A stretch of 64,000 nucleotides of DNA from an uncultured Pseudomonadota bacterium (GTDB taxonomy: Bacteria > Myxococcota_A > UBA796 > SXON01): assembly GCA_903844155.1 (NCBI GenBank), contig CAIMSU010000223.1:48003-112002 (forward strand), read 5' to 3'. Positions within the stretch are counted from its first letter, which is position 1, and each line of letters opens with the position of its first letter. Under the pieces are notes generated by a model. It worked only from the letters and a program-made list of their open reading frames with translations. It was not told the DNA's origin and did no database searches. Below are positions 56,766 through 64,000 of this stretch, one piece after another. The position numbers and the translations under genes are program-made.

Positions 56766-57905
56766 CTACAGATCCAGCGTCCAAACCTGGATCTCCCCGT
56801 GCGGCCCAACGTCCTTGGACGTCTCCAATTTCAGCACCCCGCGCGGGCAAACATGCGCGCACATGCCGCAGCCGACGCAGCTCGAGCGCTTGATGTCCTT
56901 GCCCGCCATCGCGTAGGCGCGCACGTCGATGCCCATCTCGCAGTACGTCGAGCAGTTGCCGCAGGAGATGCACATGTCCTTCTTCGCCGTGATCCGGAAT
57001 CGTCCAAACTTCTGGATCAACCCCAGCATTGCCGCCATCGGACAGCCAAATCGGCACCAGACGCGCGTGCCCATGAGCGGGTAGAGCCCGGTGCCAAGCA
57101 CGCCTGAGAAGACCGCGCCGATGGCGAGGGAGTACCACTCCTTGTAGTGATTCGCCCAGCCATGGATCGGCGAATCGGGTGCCGAGAGGCCGTCCGCGAG
57201 GACCATGCCGAGCATCGCAAAAGCGAGGAACATCACCGTGTAGACGCTGAACTGCTCGATACGCCACGACCTGTCGGACTTCGACGAGAGGTGGCGCCAG
57301 GGGTCGCCAAAGGTCTCCGCGAGGCCGCCGCAGCCGCAAATCCACGAACAATAGGCGCGCTTCCCCTTGAAATACACGAGCGTGGGGATGCCGACGAACG
57401 ATCCGAAGATGAACCAGGCGGCGACGGTCGCCTGCATGTGGTCAAGGTTGTACGGGAAGAAGAGATCGTACTTGAGCGGGAAGAAATAGCTGAAGTACCA
57501 GGCCGGGCGGTGCGCGAAGTCGAGTGCTATCGGCAGCATGAACCCGAGGATCGCCTGAACGCTCACGAGCGAATAGGTCCTCAAGCGGTGGTAGCGCGAA
57601 TTCCCGTGCTTCTTCAGCATGAAGTAGCCGCCGATCGCCATGCCGAGGGTGTAGAGCGCGGCGTAGAGATACCACTTGTTGAAGACCCACAGGCTCCCGT
57701 TGTCACCCGTCGGCCACCCAAGCTTGACGATCAGCAGGTTGAGCGGGTCGTGCGCGTAGCGGGTGAGCGCGTCCTTGGCGTCGTAGTTCTCCTTCCCAAA
57801 GTAAAGGAGTAGGTAGAACGCCATGAGGAGCGCGGAGAGCGCCCAGGCGAGCCCGTTCCGGTTGCGGACGGGGTGCTGGTAGGTCGAGAGGAGGCCGGCT
57901 TGCAT
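56766..57905 (-). CDS. membrane polyferredoxin (NapH/CcoG-like)
   Basis: 379 residues with six to seven hydrophobic segments, two CxxxC motifs at membrane boundaries (CSWICGCGG and CRFGCPMAA) and two C-terminal 4Fe-4S motifs (CISCGNCSTYC and CVGCGMCAHVCP). This is the NapH/NosR/CcoG-type electron-transfer layout between quinol or NAD(P)H donors and an acceptor. ATG 57905 directly follows the stop of the FAD-reductase gene, implying one complex or pathway. Confidence 0.85.
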   Translation of the reverse strand: MQAGLLSTYQHPVRNRNGLAWALSALLMAFYLLLYFGKENYDAKDALTRYAHDPLNLLIVKLGWPTGDNGSLWVFNKWYLYAALYTLGMAIGGYFMLKKHGNSRYHRLRTYSLVSVQAILGFMLPIALDFAHRPAWYFSYFFPLKYDLFFPYNLDHMQATVAAWFIFGSFVGIPTLVYFKGKRAYCSWICGCGGLAETFGDPWRHLSSKSDRSWRIEQFSVYTVMFLAFAMLGMVLADGLSAPDSPIHGWANHYKEWYSLAIGAVFSGVLGTGLYPLMGTRVWCRFGCPMAAMLGLIQKFGRFRITAKKDMCISCGNCSTYCEMGIDVRAYAMAGKDIKRSSCVGCGMCAHVCPRGVLKLETSKDVGPHGEIQVWTLDL

Positions 57906-59237
57906 CTATGCTCCGTTCACGAGGGTGGCCGATGGAAGAACGGCGAAGGGGGCGATGAATTCCTCGTCGAAGCGCGCGTCGTTCATGTGGGCGAGGACCC
58001 AGGCCAGCGGGCGCCGCTCATGGATCCAGCGCATCCAGACGTTGTGGTCCCAGCGGGTGCCGAGCGCATTGAACCCCTTGACCGAGCCGTCCTTCACGAC
58101 GATGCGCTGGGTGACAGCGCTTCCGGGCACGCGTTGGTACCAGGTTTGCCAGCCGTCCTCTGCGCGCGTGGGTGCCGGCGCGCGCCCAGCCTTCGGGGCG
58201 GCGTAGGGGATGAATCCGGCGGTGGTGTACTCCACATCGAAGAACTTCGCCGAGTTGTACCAGGTTCCACGACGGTATTTTACGTCGTCCCCCAGCATCG
58301 CAAGCGCGGCCGTCCGCCCCTGATCCCGGGCCGTGTACCAGAGCTGTTCCGGCCGCCGCGAGCCATCGATCCAGGTGACCTGCGCGCAGTCGCCGGCGGC
58401 GAAAATACCCGGTGCGCTCGTGCTTTCAAGGTTGTCACCCACCTCGACGCCGCCCGTCTGGTCGTTGAGCGCAACGCCCGACCCGCGCAGGAACGCCGTC
58501 GCCGGCTCCACCCCAATAGCACCCACCACGAGGTCCACCGTCAAATCTGGACCTTCGAGCACCACCTTCGCTCCCTCGCGCCGAAAACCGTTGACGGGCG
58601 CGTTGGTCCGAGCATCCACACCGTGGTGCCGGATGTGCTCGGCGACGACGTTCGCCTCCGCCGCGTCCAGCGCCACCGGAAAATAGAACGGTTCGCGGAT
58701 GAGAAAGTGCGTCTTCAGGCCCCGTAGGTGCAGCACCTCCGCTGCCTCCACGCCGATCAGCCCACCGCCGATCACGGCCACGCTCATCCCCGGCTTCGCC
58801 GCCGCGTCCAACCTCCGCAGGTCGCCCAGCGTCACAAAGTGATGGAGAAACGCCGGATCAGCCTCGTAGGCCCCTGGCCACGGCAAGCGCCTGCCGACCG
58901 AGCCGACCGCGAGGAGCAGCTTGTCGTACTCCACGGTGCGACCGCCCTCGAGGGCGAGCCGCCGACCGGCCACATCCACGCCGGTCACCCGCTCGAAGAT
59001 GCGCTCAAACCGCATCCGGTCGTAGAGATCCTCGGGGTAGAACTGCGTGTCCTTGAGCGAGAGCTGCCCGCAGAAGATGTACATCAGCGAGACGCGCGCG
59101 TAGGGGTGGGGGTGCTCGCCCGAGATCACCGTGATCCGGGCGTCCCGGTCGCGGTTGCGGATGGCGATGGCCGCTTCGATGCCGGCGATGCTGTTGCCGA
59201 TGATGACGTAGTGTGGCGCTGGATTCGCTGCGGGCAT
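57906..59237 (-). CDS. NAD(P)/FAD-dependent pyridine nucleotide-disulfide-type reductase
   Basis: 443 residues. FAD site GNSIAGIEAA (14-23), NAD(P) site VIGGGLIGVEAA (about 155-166) and GIFAAGDCAQV (about 280-290), as in ferredoxin/rubredoxin/nitrite reductases; no CxxC redox pair. The C-terminal 130 residues are an extension with many Trp. It probably passes electrons to the neighbouring membrane polyferredoxin. It is divergent from the vapBC-type operon. Confidence 0.85.
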   Translation of the reverse strand: MPAANPAPHYVIIGNSIAGIEAAIAIRNRDRDARITVISGEHPHPYARVSLMYIFCGQLSLKDTQFYPEDLYDRMRFERIFERVTGVDVAGRRLALEGGRTVEYDKLLLAVGSVGRRLPWPGAYEADPAFLHHFVTLGDLRRLDAAAKPGMSVAVIGGGLIGVEAAEVLHLRGLKTHFLIREPFYFPVALDAAEANVVAEHIRHHGVDARTNAPVNGFRREGAKVVLEGPDLTVDLVVGAIGVEPATAFLRGSGVALNDQTGGVEVGDNLESTSAPGIFAAGDCAQVTWIDGSRRPEQLWYTARDQGRTAALAMLGDDVKYRRGTWYNSAKFFDVEYTTAGFIPYAAPKAGRAPAPTRAEDGWQTWYQRVPGSAVTQRIVVKDGSVKGFNALGTRWDHNVWMRWIHERRPLAWVLAHMNDARFDEEFIAPFAVLPSATLVNGA

Positions 59238-59283
59238 GGCGGTGGACTGTACCAGAATCGGGGCACCGCCGCGAGAACGTGTG

Positions 59284-59311
59284 TTGACATCCTGGCCAGG
59301 TAAACTAAGCT
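59284..59311 (+). promoter_or_regulatory. promoter for the toxin-antitoxin operon
   Basis: TTGACA at 59284-59289 is a perfect -35; TAAGCT at 59306-59311, 16 bases later, is a plausible -10, nine bases before the antitoxin ATG. The A/T-rich TAAACTAAGCTAACTA segment overlapping it could be an autoregulatory operator. Confidence 0.6.
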
Positions 59312-59320
59312 AACTAGACC

Positions 59321-59563
59321 ATGCCTCCCAAAGACGCCACTCCGGTCCACGCGGCGAAGACCCAACTCTCGCGCCTCATCGAGCGCGCGCTGAGGGGGGA
59401 GGACGTCGTGATCTGCCGTGGCAAGCAGCCCGTGGTGCGCCTCGTGCCCGTCACGCCTGTCAACCGGCGCACGCCTGGCGCCTGGAAGGGCATCGCCGCG
59501 TTAGACGAGTCGTTTTTTGACCCGCTGTCGGCGGATGAGCTGCGCGCGTGGGAGGGTGGCTGA
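59321..59563 (+). CDS. Phd/YefM-type antitoxin
   Basis: 80 residues. VHAAKTQLSRLIERALRGEDVVICRGKQPVVRLVPV (as VHAAKTQLSRLIERAL and GEDVVICRGKQPVVRLVPV) is the typical Phd/YefM DNA-binding and dimerisation domain; the acidic C-terminal tail (DESFFDPLSADELRAWE) would wrap the toxin. It overlaps the PIN-toxin gene by TGATG, so both are co-translated and the dimer should repress the promoter at 59284. Confidence 0.88.
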   Translation: MPPKDATPVHAAKTQLSRLIERALRGEDVVICRGKQPVVRLVPVTPVNRRTPGAWKGIAALDESFFDPLSADELRAWEGG

Positions 59564-59946
59564 TGGTCCTGCTGGACACGCACGCCCTGATCTGGTGGAT
59601 GACGGACGACGATCGACTCGGGGGGGACGCGCGGGCGATGATCGCGGACCCGGAGTCCAGGGTCTTCGTCAGCGGCGCGACCGCCTGGGAGATCGCCACG
59701 AAGTTCCGCATCGGGAAGCTGCCGTCGATGGGAGCGGTGGTGCGCGGCCTGGAACTTTCGGTCCTCCGCGCCGGCTTCGAGACCCTCCCGGTCAGCTTCG
59801 CGCACGCTCAGCGCGCGGGGCTCCTCGCTGGGCAGCATGGCGACCCTTTTGACCGCATGCTGATCGCGCAGGGCCTGACCGAGAACCTGCCAATCGCCTC
59901 CAACGAGGCGATGTTCGAGCACTTCGGAGTGTCCCGGATCTGGTGA
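59563..59946 (+). CDS. PIN-domain (VapC-type) toxin ribonuclease
   Basis: 127 residues. The PIN acidic residues are in place: Asp5 (LLDTHALIWW), Glu near 44 (ATAWEIATK), Asp near 93-96 (DPFDRMLIAQ) and a final acidic/Asn position near SNEAMF. Expected to cleave tRNA or rRNA when freed from the antitoxin. ATG 59563 overlaps the antitoxin stop. Its stop abuts that of the convergent radical-SAM gene. Confidence 0.88.
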   Translation: MVLLDTHALIWWMTDDDRLGGDARAMIADPESRVFVSGATAWEIATKFRIGKLPSMGAVVRGLELSVLRAGFETLPVSFAHAQRAGLLAGQHGDPFDRMLIAQGLTENLPIASNEAMFEHFGVSRIW

Positions 59947-61041
59947 CTACCCCTGCCCGCCGCAGCCCGACCCGGCGCCGGCCGTACAGCCGTAGCAGTG
60001 CGGGCCGGTGACGACGTCGCGATCCAGCAGCGCATCCAACCCCAGGCGGTCGAGGTCCCGGATGTTCCGGACCGTGCTCGCGACGCCAAGATCGAGCATC
60101 TGGTTGAAATCACAGTCGTACAAGCTGCCGTCCCAGCCGATCGAGAGCGTGTTTCTGCACATCAGCCCGGAGACTGCGGCCGGGTTGAACGCAGCCGTCA
60201 ACTTCTGGAGGTACATCTCCAGGTTGCCAGAGGACTGCAGCCACTCCAGGTACCGGGAGATCGGCATGTTGTTCAGGGCAATCAGCCGGTCAAAACGCAC
60301 GCCCTGGTGGCGCGCGAGGCTCTCCTTCCACTCGCGCTCCATGCTGCCCTGGGCGCCGGGAAGGAAGGCGCCGGCGGGGTTGTGCATGAGCGTCAGTCGG
60401 CGCGCCGGGTCACCCTGCCCGTACCCGACGGCGTTCAACCGTCGCAACGCCTCGATCGACCGCTCGTACACGCCATCGCCGCGCTGCGCGTCGGTGTTCG
60501 GCTTGCGGTGATGTGGAAGCGAGCACACCACCTCGACGCCGCGGTCAGCGAGCCAGGCCGGTAGGTCCCGCTTGCGGCCGAGCAGCAGGACCGTGAGGTT
60601 GCACCGGTCGATCACGTGCTTGCCGCGGGCGACGCAGGCGTCGACGAGGTCGCGGAAATGGGGGTTCAACTCGGGCGCGCCGCCGGTGATGTCGACGGTG
60701 TGGGCAGGCGTGAGGTCGAGAGCGCGCAGGCAGGCATCGATGGTGGCGCGGTCCATGTTCTCGACGACGCGGTCGGGTCCCGCGTCCACGTGGCAATGGC
60801 GACAGGTCATGTTGCAGAGCTTCCCGACGTTGATCTGGAAGATGTCGATGGTCCAAGGACGAATCCGGGCCAGGCCAGCCGAGCGGACGGCGCCGCCGAA
60901 CTCTGGCAACCCCGCGGCCTCGAGCACCGCGATCTGGGCGGCGGGCGACGCCAGAGCGGACCCACGAACCGCCAGCGACGTTGTCCGCAGGGGCGTTTCG
61001 TCGTCGACGAAGGGTGTTCCGAGGGAGGAGGGATCGATCAA
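59947..61041 (-). CDS. arsS: ArsS-type radical SAM protein with Cys-rich C-terminus
   Basis: 364 residues. The radical SAM cluster motif CNMTCRHC (80-87) sits in a TIM-barrel with DITGGAPELNP, and the C-terminal domain carries LMCRNTLSIGWDGSLYDCDFNQ and ends HCYGCTAGAGSGCGG, the pattern of the ArsS/rSAM-Cys family linked to arsenosugar synthesis. No arsM methyltransferase is adjacent. TTG 61041 is the start, supported by GGAG five bases upstream and absence of other in-frame starts. Specific substrate is uncertain. Confidence 0.82.
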   Translation of the reverse strand: MIDPSSLGTPFVDDETPLRTTSLAVRGSALASPAAQIAVLEAAGLPEFGGAVRSAGLARIRPWTIDIFQINVGKLCNMTCRHCHVDAGPDRVVENMDRATIDACLRALDLTPAHTVDITGGAPELNPHFRDLVDACVARGKHVIDRCNLTVLLLGRKRDLPAWLADRGVEVVCSLPHHRKPNTDAQRGDGVYERSIEALRRLNAVGYGQGDPARRLTLMHNPAGAFLPGAQGSMEREWKESLARHQGVRFDRLIALNNMPISRYLEWLQSSGNLEMYLQKLTAAFNPAAVSGLMCRNTLSIGWDGSLYDCDFNQMLDLGVASTVRNIRDLDRLGLDALLDRDVVTGPHCYGCTAGAGSGCGGQG

Positions 61042-61072
61042 TAGCGCTCCAGCCGTTGCCGGGTATCCTGCG

Positions 61073-61102
61073 TTGCCGTTATCCGTCCGTTCCCGCTATA
61101 GG
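61073..61102 (+). promoter_or_regulatory. candidate lpxA promoter
   Basis: TTGCCG (61073-61078) and TATAGG (61097-61102) are 18 bases apart. The lpxA ATG is only five bases further, so transcription would start near the ATG; the same AGGA could instead act as a ribosome-binding site. Confidence 0.4.
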
Positions 61103-61107
61103 ACCCC

Positions 61108-61911
61108 ATGGCCATCCACCCCACCGCCATCGTTGATTCCACGGTCGAGATCGGGGACGACGTCGAAGTCGGCGCCTACTCCATTGTCCGCGGCAAGGTC
61201 GTCCTCAAGAGCCGCGTGCGCGTCGGCCCCCACGCCGTCGTCAGCGGCCACACCGAGATCGGCGAAGACACCCGCATCTTTCCGTTCGCGAGCATCGGCG
61301 ACGACCCGCAGGACCAGAAGTACCGCGGCGAGCCGACCTCGCTGTACATCGGCGCCCGCAACACCTTCCGCGAGTCCTCGACCGTCAACCGCGGCACGGC
61401 GCTCGGCGGCGGGGCAACGCGCATCGGCGACGACAACCTGTTCATGGCGGGCAGCCACGTCGCGCACGACTGCGTGGTGGGCAGCCACTGCGTGTTCGCC
61501 AACTACGCGGCGATCGCCGGGCACGTCACGGTCGCGGATCGCGCGGTGCTCGGCGGGTTTTCGGGCGTCCACCAGCATTCGCGCGTTGGCCGTTGCGCGA
61601 TGGTGGCCGGCGGGGCGATGTCCACGCAGGACGTGCCGCCGTTCTGCATCGCCCAAGGCGACCGCGCTCGCCTGCTCGGGCTCAACGTTGTCGGCCTCCG
61701 ACGCGCCGGATTCCCGCTCCAGGTGATGACCGCGCTGAAGGATGCCTACCGCGATCTCTTCCAGAAGGGCATGCCGCTGCGCATCGCCGCCGAGCACGTG
61801 CGCGAGGAGTACGGGCAGGACATCCCGGAGGTTGTCGAGCTGGTCGACTTCTGCGAGTCGTCGATCCGCGGGATCTGCCGGTCGGCGGGCGCGGACGGGC
61901 CGGCGGACTGA
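61108..61911 (+). CDS. lpxA: acyl-ACP--UDP-GlcNAc O-acyltransferase
   Basis: 267 residues: a left-handed beta-helix of hexapeptide repeats followed by a helical C-terminus. The catalytic His is His120 (SHVAHDC), matching E. coli His125; Gly168 aligns with the E. coli chain-length ruler Gly173, which favours longer 3-hydroxyacyl chains. It carries out the first step of lipid A synthesis. It starts the lpxA/oxidoreductase/lpxB operon, six bases from the next gene. Confidence 0.93.
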   Translation: MAIHPTAIVDSTVEIGDDVEVGAYSIVRGKVVLKSRVRVGPHAVVSGHTEIGEDTRIFPFASIGDDPQDQKYRGEPTSLYIGARNTFRESSTVNRGTALGGGATRIGDDNLFMAGSHVAHDCVVGSHCVFANYAAIAGHVTVADRAVLGGFSGVHQHSRVGRCAMVAGGAMSTQDVPPFCIAQGDRARLLGLNVVGLRRAGFPLQVMTALKDAYRDLFQKGMPLRIAAEHVREEYGQDIPEVVELVDFCESSIRGICRSAGADGPAD

Positions 61912-61917
61912 CCGGCC

Positions 61918-62772
61918 ATGCTCACGCTCGGCCTCATCGGCGCTGGTCGAATGGGGCGGAATTACCAGCGGATCTTCGCTGCCGACACGGAAATCCGGTT
62001 GGACCCGTGGGACCCCCCGTTGGGGATCGAGCCTGCGTGGCTCCCTGAGTGGCGCGGGGCGATCATCGCGACGCCGACGCTCTCGCACTACGACATCGCC
62101 CAGCGCATGGTGGCGCGTGGCCTGCCGGTCCTCGTGGAAAAGCCCGTCACCGCCGAGCTGGTGCATGCCGACAGGCTGGCTGCCCAGACAACCTGCTGGG
62201 TTGGACACGTGGAGCGCTACAACCCGGCGGTCGCGGCGATCCCGGTAGCCCCGCGGTTTGTACAGGTTGAACGCCTGGCAGAGTGGGTCGACCGCGGGGT
62301 GGACGTGGACGTCGTGCTCGACCTGATGATCCACGATCTCGACCTGTTCCTGCACCGCTCGCCGGGCGACGACGTCGTGGACGTGCGGGCCAACGGCGTG
62401 TGCGTGGCGACGGACGCGATCGACCTGGCGCAGGCGCGGGTGGAGCTGGCCTCCGGGGCGGTCGGGACGTTCACGGCCTCGCGCGTGAGCCGCAAAGCCA
62501 GCCGGACGTGGCGGGCGTTCGCCGCGGATCGTTCGTACGTGAGCGTGGACCTGGCGGGGAAGACCGCGGTGCGGTTGGAGTGGGACGGTGGTCCGCGGGA
62601 GACCGCCCTGGCGATCGCCCCTGCAAACGCACTGGAGGACCAAGTCCGGGCGTTCGCAGGCATGATCCGGGGGGACGCCCCGCCGGACGCGCGCCTCGCG
62701 ACCGCCGCGCAGGGGCGCGACGCACTGGCGCTGGCGCTCCGGGTGCGCGCCGCGATCGGCGGAGCTCGATGA
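61918..62772 (+). CDS. Gfo/Idh/MocA-family dehydrogenase, GnnA-like by context
   Basis: 284 residues. Rossmann turn GLIGAGRMGRNY (5-16), the conserved Lys in VLVEKPVT (about 77) and WVGHVERYNPAV mark the Gfo/Idh/MocA family, in a shortened form. Between lpxA and lpxB the best guess is GnnA, which oxidises the 3-position of UDP-GlcNAc so that a GnnB aminotransferase can make the 2,3-diamino sugar. No gnnB is in the window, so the assignment is contextual. Confidence 0.82.
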   Translation: MLTLGLIGAGRMGRNYQRIFAADTEIRLDPWDPPLGIEPAWLPEWRGAIIATPTLSHYDIAQRMVARGLPVLVEKPVTAELVHADRLAAQTTCWVGHVERYNPAVAAIPVAPRFVQVERLAEWVDRGVDVDVVLDLMIHDLDLFLHRSPGDDVVDVRANGVCVATDAIDLAQARVELASGAVGTFTASRVSRKASRTWRAFAADRSYVSVDLAGKTAVRLEWDGGPRETALAIAPANALEDQVRAFAGMIRGDAPPDARLATAAQGRDALALALRVRAAIGGAR

Positions 62773-62792
62773 CGCACCCCCGCGTAACAATC

Positions 62793-62837
62793 CTCCTCCC
62801 GCATTTCATATCCGCGTGATACAAAATGCGGGATGAG
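62793..62837 (+). promoter_or_regulatory. hairpin covering the lpxB start codon
   Basis: TCCCGCATTT (62797-62806) is exactly complementary to AAATGCGGGA (62824-62833), which contains the lpxB ATG (62826). Three more pairs form outside after one mismatch. The loop is 17 bases. In mRNA this would hide the start codon, so it may be a translational control element or an operator. Confidence 0.6.
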
Positions 62838-63923
62838 CATTGTAACAGGCTGGTGGTCAGCACGGCGGAGACCAGCGGGGATCGGCTGCTGGCCGAGCTG
62901 ATCGGGGGGTTGCGGGCGAGGGGCGCACAGGTGCCCATCGTCGGCAACGTGGGGCCGCTCGCGATGGCGGCCGGCGCCACCCTGCTCCCGGGAATCGTCC
63001 CCGTGCCCCCGGCGATGGGCCTGGCCGAAGTATTCAGCTCGATCCAAACGCACCGCCGAAACCGCACGACGATGTTGGCGGCACTCCAACCCGGCGACAC
63101 GCTCCTCACCGTGGACTCGCCCGACCTCCACCTCGGCCTGGCGAAGGCCGCAAAACGGAGCGGCTACCGGACGATCGGCTACGTGAGCCCGCAGCTCTGG
63201 GCCTGGCGACCGGGGCGCGCGCCGGGGATCGCGACCGCGTTTGACCTCCTGTTGTGCCTCTTCCCGTTTGAACCGGCATTGTATGCAGGCACCGGTCTCG
63301 ACGCTCGCTGGGTCGGCCACCCCGCTGTCGACCGTGTGAGGCCGTCGACCCGCGAATCCGGCGTCATCGCGCTCTTCCCCGGCTCGCGACCTGCTGAATT
63401 GCGGCGTCACCTGGATGTCTACCTGCGGACGGCGAGGTTGACCGGGGCGCGCGAGATCCTGATCGCAGCCGCACCCGGCCTCGACCTGCCCGCGACGCCC
63501 GGCGTCCCGGTCGTCAGCAGCGCGGAGGCGCTTGCCCGCGCCGATCGCGCGCTCTCAAAGTCCGGAACAGTGACGTTGGAGCTGGCGATGGCGGGGATCC
63601 CCACCGTCGTCGCGCACCGCGTCAGCCCCCTGACCTACTGGCTCGGGCGGGCGCTCGTCCGCGGTGTCCGGCACATCGCCCTCCCGAACGTCCTGCTCCA
63701 CCGCGAAGCCGTCGCCGAATTCGTCCAGCACCTCGATCCCACCGTGCTCGCCGCCGCCCTCGCCCGAGCGGCAACGCCGCCGACTGAGGCGCTCGCCGCC
63801 ATCCTCGGGCCCAAAGGCGTCGCCGATCGTGCTGCGGCCGCGATCCTCGGCCTCTATCATGAAACTACCGGGTACCCTTCGCCCGAGATCGCGTTCAGAT
63901 CGAGGCGCTACCTTCTCTTTTGA
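62826..63923 (+). CDS. lpxB: lipid-A-disaccharide synthase
   Basis: 365 residues. VVSTAETSGDRLLAELI near the N-terminus, VDSPDLHLGL, GYVSPQLWAWRPGRAPGI and LFPGSRPAELRRHL match LpxB (GT19), which joins UDP-2,3-diacylglucosamine to lipid X. ATG 62826 is forced by the short N-terminus; no ribosome-binding site is visible and a hairpin covers the start. The last roughly 20 codons lie in a dispersed repeat, so the natural C-terminus may have been altered. Start is 53 bp after the dehydrogenase. Confidence 0.9.
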   Translation: MRDEHCNRLVVSTAETSGDRLLAELIGGLRARGAQVPIVGNVGPLAMAAGATLLPGIVPVPPAMGLAEVFSSIQTHRRNRTTMLAALQPGDTLLTVDSPDLHLGLAKAAKRSGYRTIGYVSPQLWAWRPGRAPGIATAFDLLLCLFPFEPALYAGTGLDARWVGHPAVDRVRPSTRESGVIALFPGSRPAELRRHLDVYLRTARLTGAREILIAAAPGLDLPATPGVPVVSSAEALARADRALSKSGTVTLELAMAGIPTVVAHRVSPLTYWLGRALVRGVRHIALPNVLLHREAVAEFVQHLDPTVLAAALARAATPPTEALAAILGPKGVADRAAAAILGLYHETTGYPSPEIAFRSRRYLLF

Positions 63924-64000
63924 GGGGGCGCTGAAGGCGCCCCCTCCGGCCGCCCTGCGGGACGGCCTACCCCCCGCTGACGAATTCGATGAATTCCAAG
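63858..64000 (+). repeat. dispersed ~140-bp repeat, copy C, overlapping lpxB 3' end
   Basis: Opposite orientation to copy A. It begins inside lpxB and runs off the window. A frame from ATG 63859 stays open to the edge (47 codons, ending ADEFDEFQ), but since it is formed by the repeat I do not call it a gene. Confidence 0.62.
63923..63945 (+). terminator. GC-rich hairpin after lpxB
   Basis: AGGGGGCGC, loop TGAAG, GCGCCCCCT: a perfect 9-bp stem starting in the lpxB stop codon. No T run follows; a second hairpin (GGCCGCCC / GGGACGGCC) comes directly after. Both belong to the dispersed repeat. Confidence 0.55.

Noticed and set aside
59947..59990. Selenocysteine in the ArsS-like C-terminus
   Set aside because: The Cys codons are ordinary and no in-frame TGA is present.
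61600..61625. LpxA ruler residue read as Met171, implying C10 acyl chains
   Set aside because: Alignment from the catalytic His places Gly168, not Met171, at the ruler position.
63859..64000. Plus-strand partial gene after lpxB
   Set aside because: Open frame arises within the dispersed repeat and overlaps lpxB by 65 bp; no ribosome-binding site.

Overview
This 64 kb window is high-G+C DNA from a Gram-negative bacterium; lpxA and lpxB for lipid A lie at the right end. Large calcium-binding-type surface proteins (FG-GAP plus MopE-like repeats) with Cys-x-Cys / membrane helix / Arg-rich C-termini, many lipoproteins, a Hanks-type kinase, an orphan response regulator and very dense same-strand overlaps suggest a member of the Myxococcota or a related former deltaproteobacterial lineage. 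This placement is inference from gene content; there is no rRNA or other phylogenetic marker RNA here. No rRNA, tRNA or CRISPR array was seen.

Layout. 1-8.7 kb: the end of an unknown protein, then a leftward five-gene operon with a biotin-carboxylase-like protein, two aspartoacylase/AstE-like proteins (all three lacking the usual active-site residues), a CPA2 antiporter and a polytopic membrane protein; a divergent DUF2520 protein and a 56-residue protein follow. 8.8-14.2 kb: arylsulfotransferase-like lipoprotein, S41 protease, small Cys-rich lipoprotein, LON-substrate-binding protein and rhomboid protease. 14.2-20.2 kb: beta-helix lipoprotein and a seven-repeat FG-GAP/MopE protein. 20.3-25 kb: propionyl-CoA carboxylase beta, then a leftward Mla/MCE lipid-transport operon whose ATPase looks inactive and which includes a possible pseudokinase. 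25.1-32 kb (rightward): miaA, deoA-type phosphorylase, a protein with three TonB-C-like repeats, its coupled partner, a small exported protein and an ankyrin protein.

32-35.3 kb is accessory: an AbiEii-like nucleotidyltransferase with an unknown partner, an orphan Imm26-type protein, a probable insertion-element remnant and two palindromic repeat elements. 35.3-50.5 kb: a 1879-residue FG-GAP/MopE protein with fourteen FG-GAP units, malic enzyme maeB with a coupled unknown gene, a lipase-like lipoprotein, a thioredoxin/TPR protein with a coupled esterase, an alpha/beta hydrolase and an OmpR-type regulator. 50.6-56.6 kb: a rightward run of membrane kinase, TPR membrane protein, LivJ-like binding lipoprotein, another lipoprotein, an anchored protein and an outer-membrane barrel, which reads as an envelope sensing unit. 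56.7-64 kb: polyferredoxin plus FAD reductase, a VapBC-type toxin-antitoxin, an ArsS-type radical SAM protein and lpxA-gnnA-like-lpxB.

The recurrent theme is loss of catalytic residues inside intact operons (carboxylase-like, two aspartoacylase-like, ABC ATPase, possible kinase). The non-coding DNA carries several hairpin repeats, notably a 43-bp unit at two convergent gene junctions and a roughly 140-bp repeat near 30 kb whose inverted copy overlaps the 3' end of lpxB.
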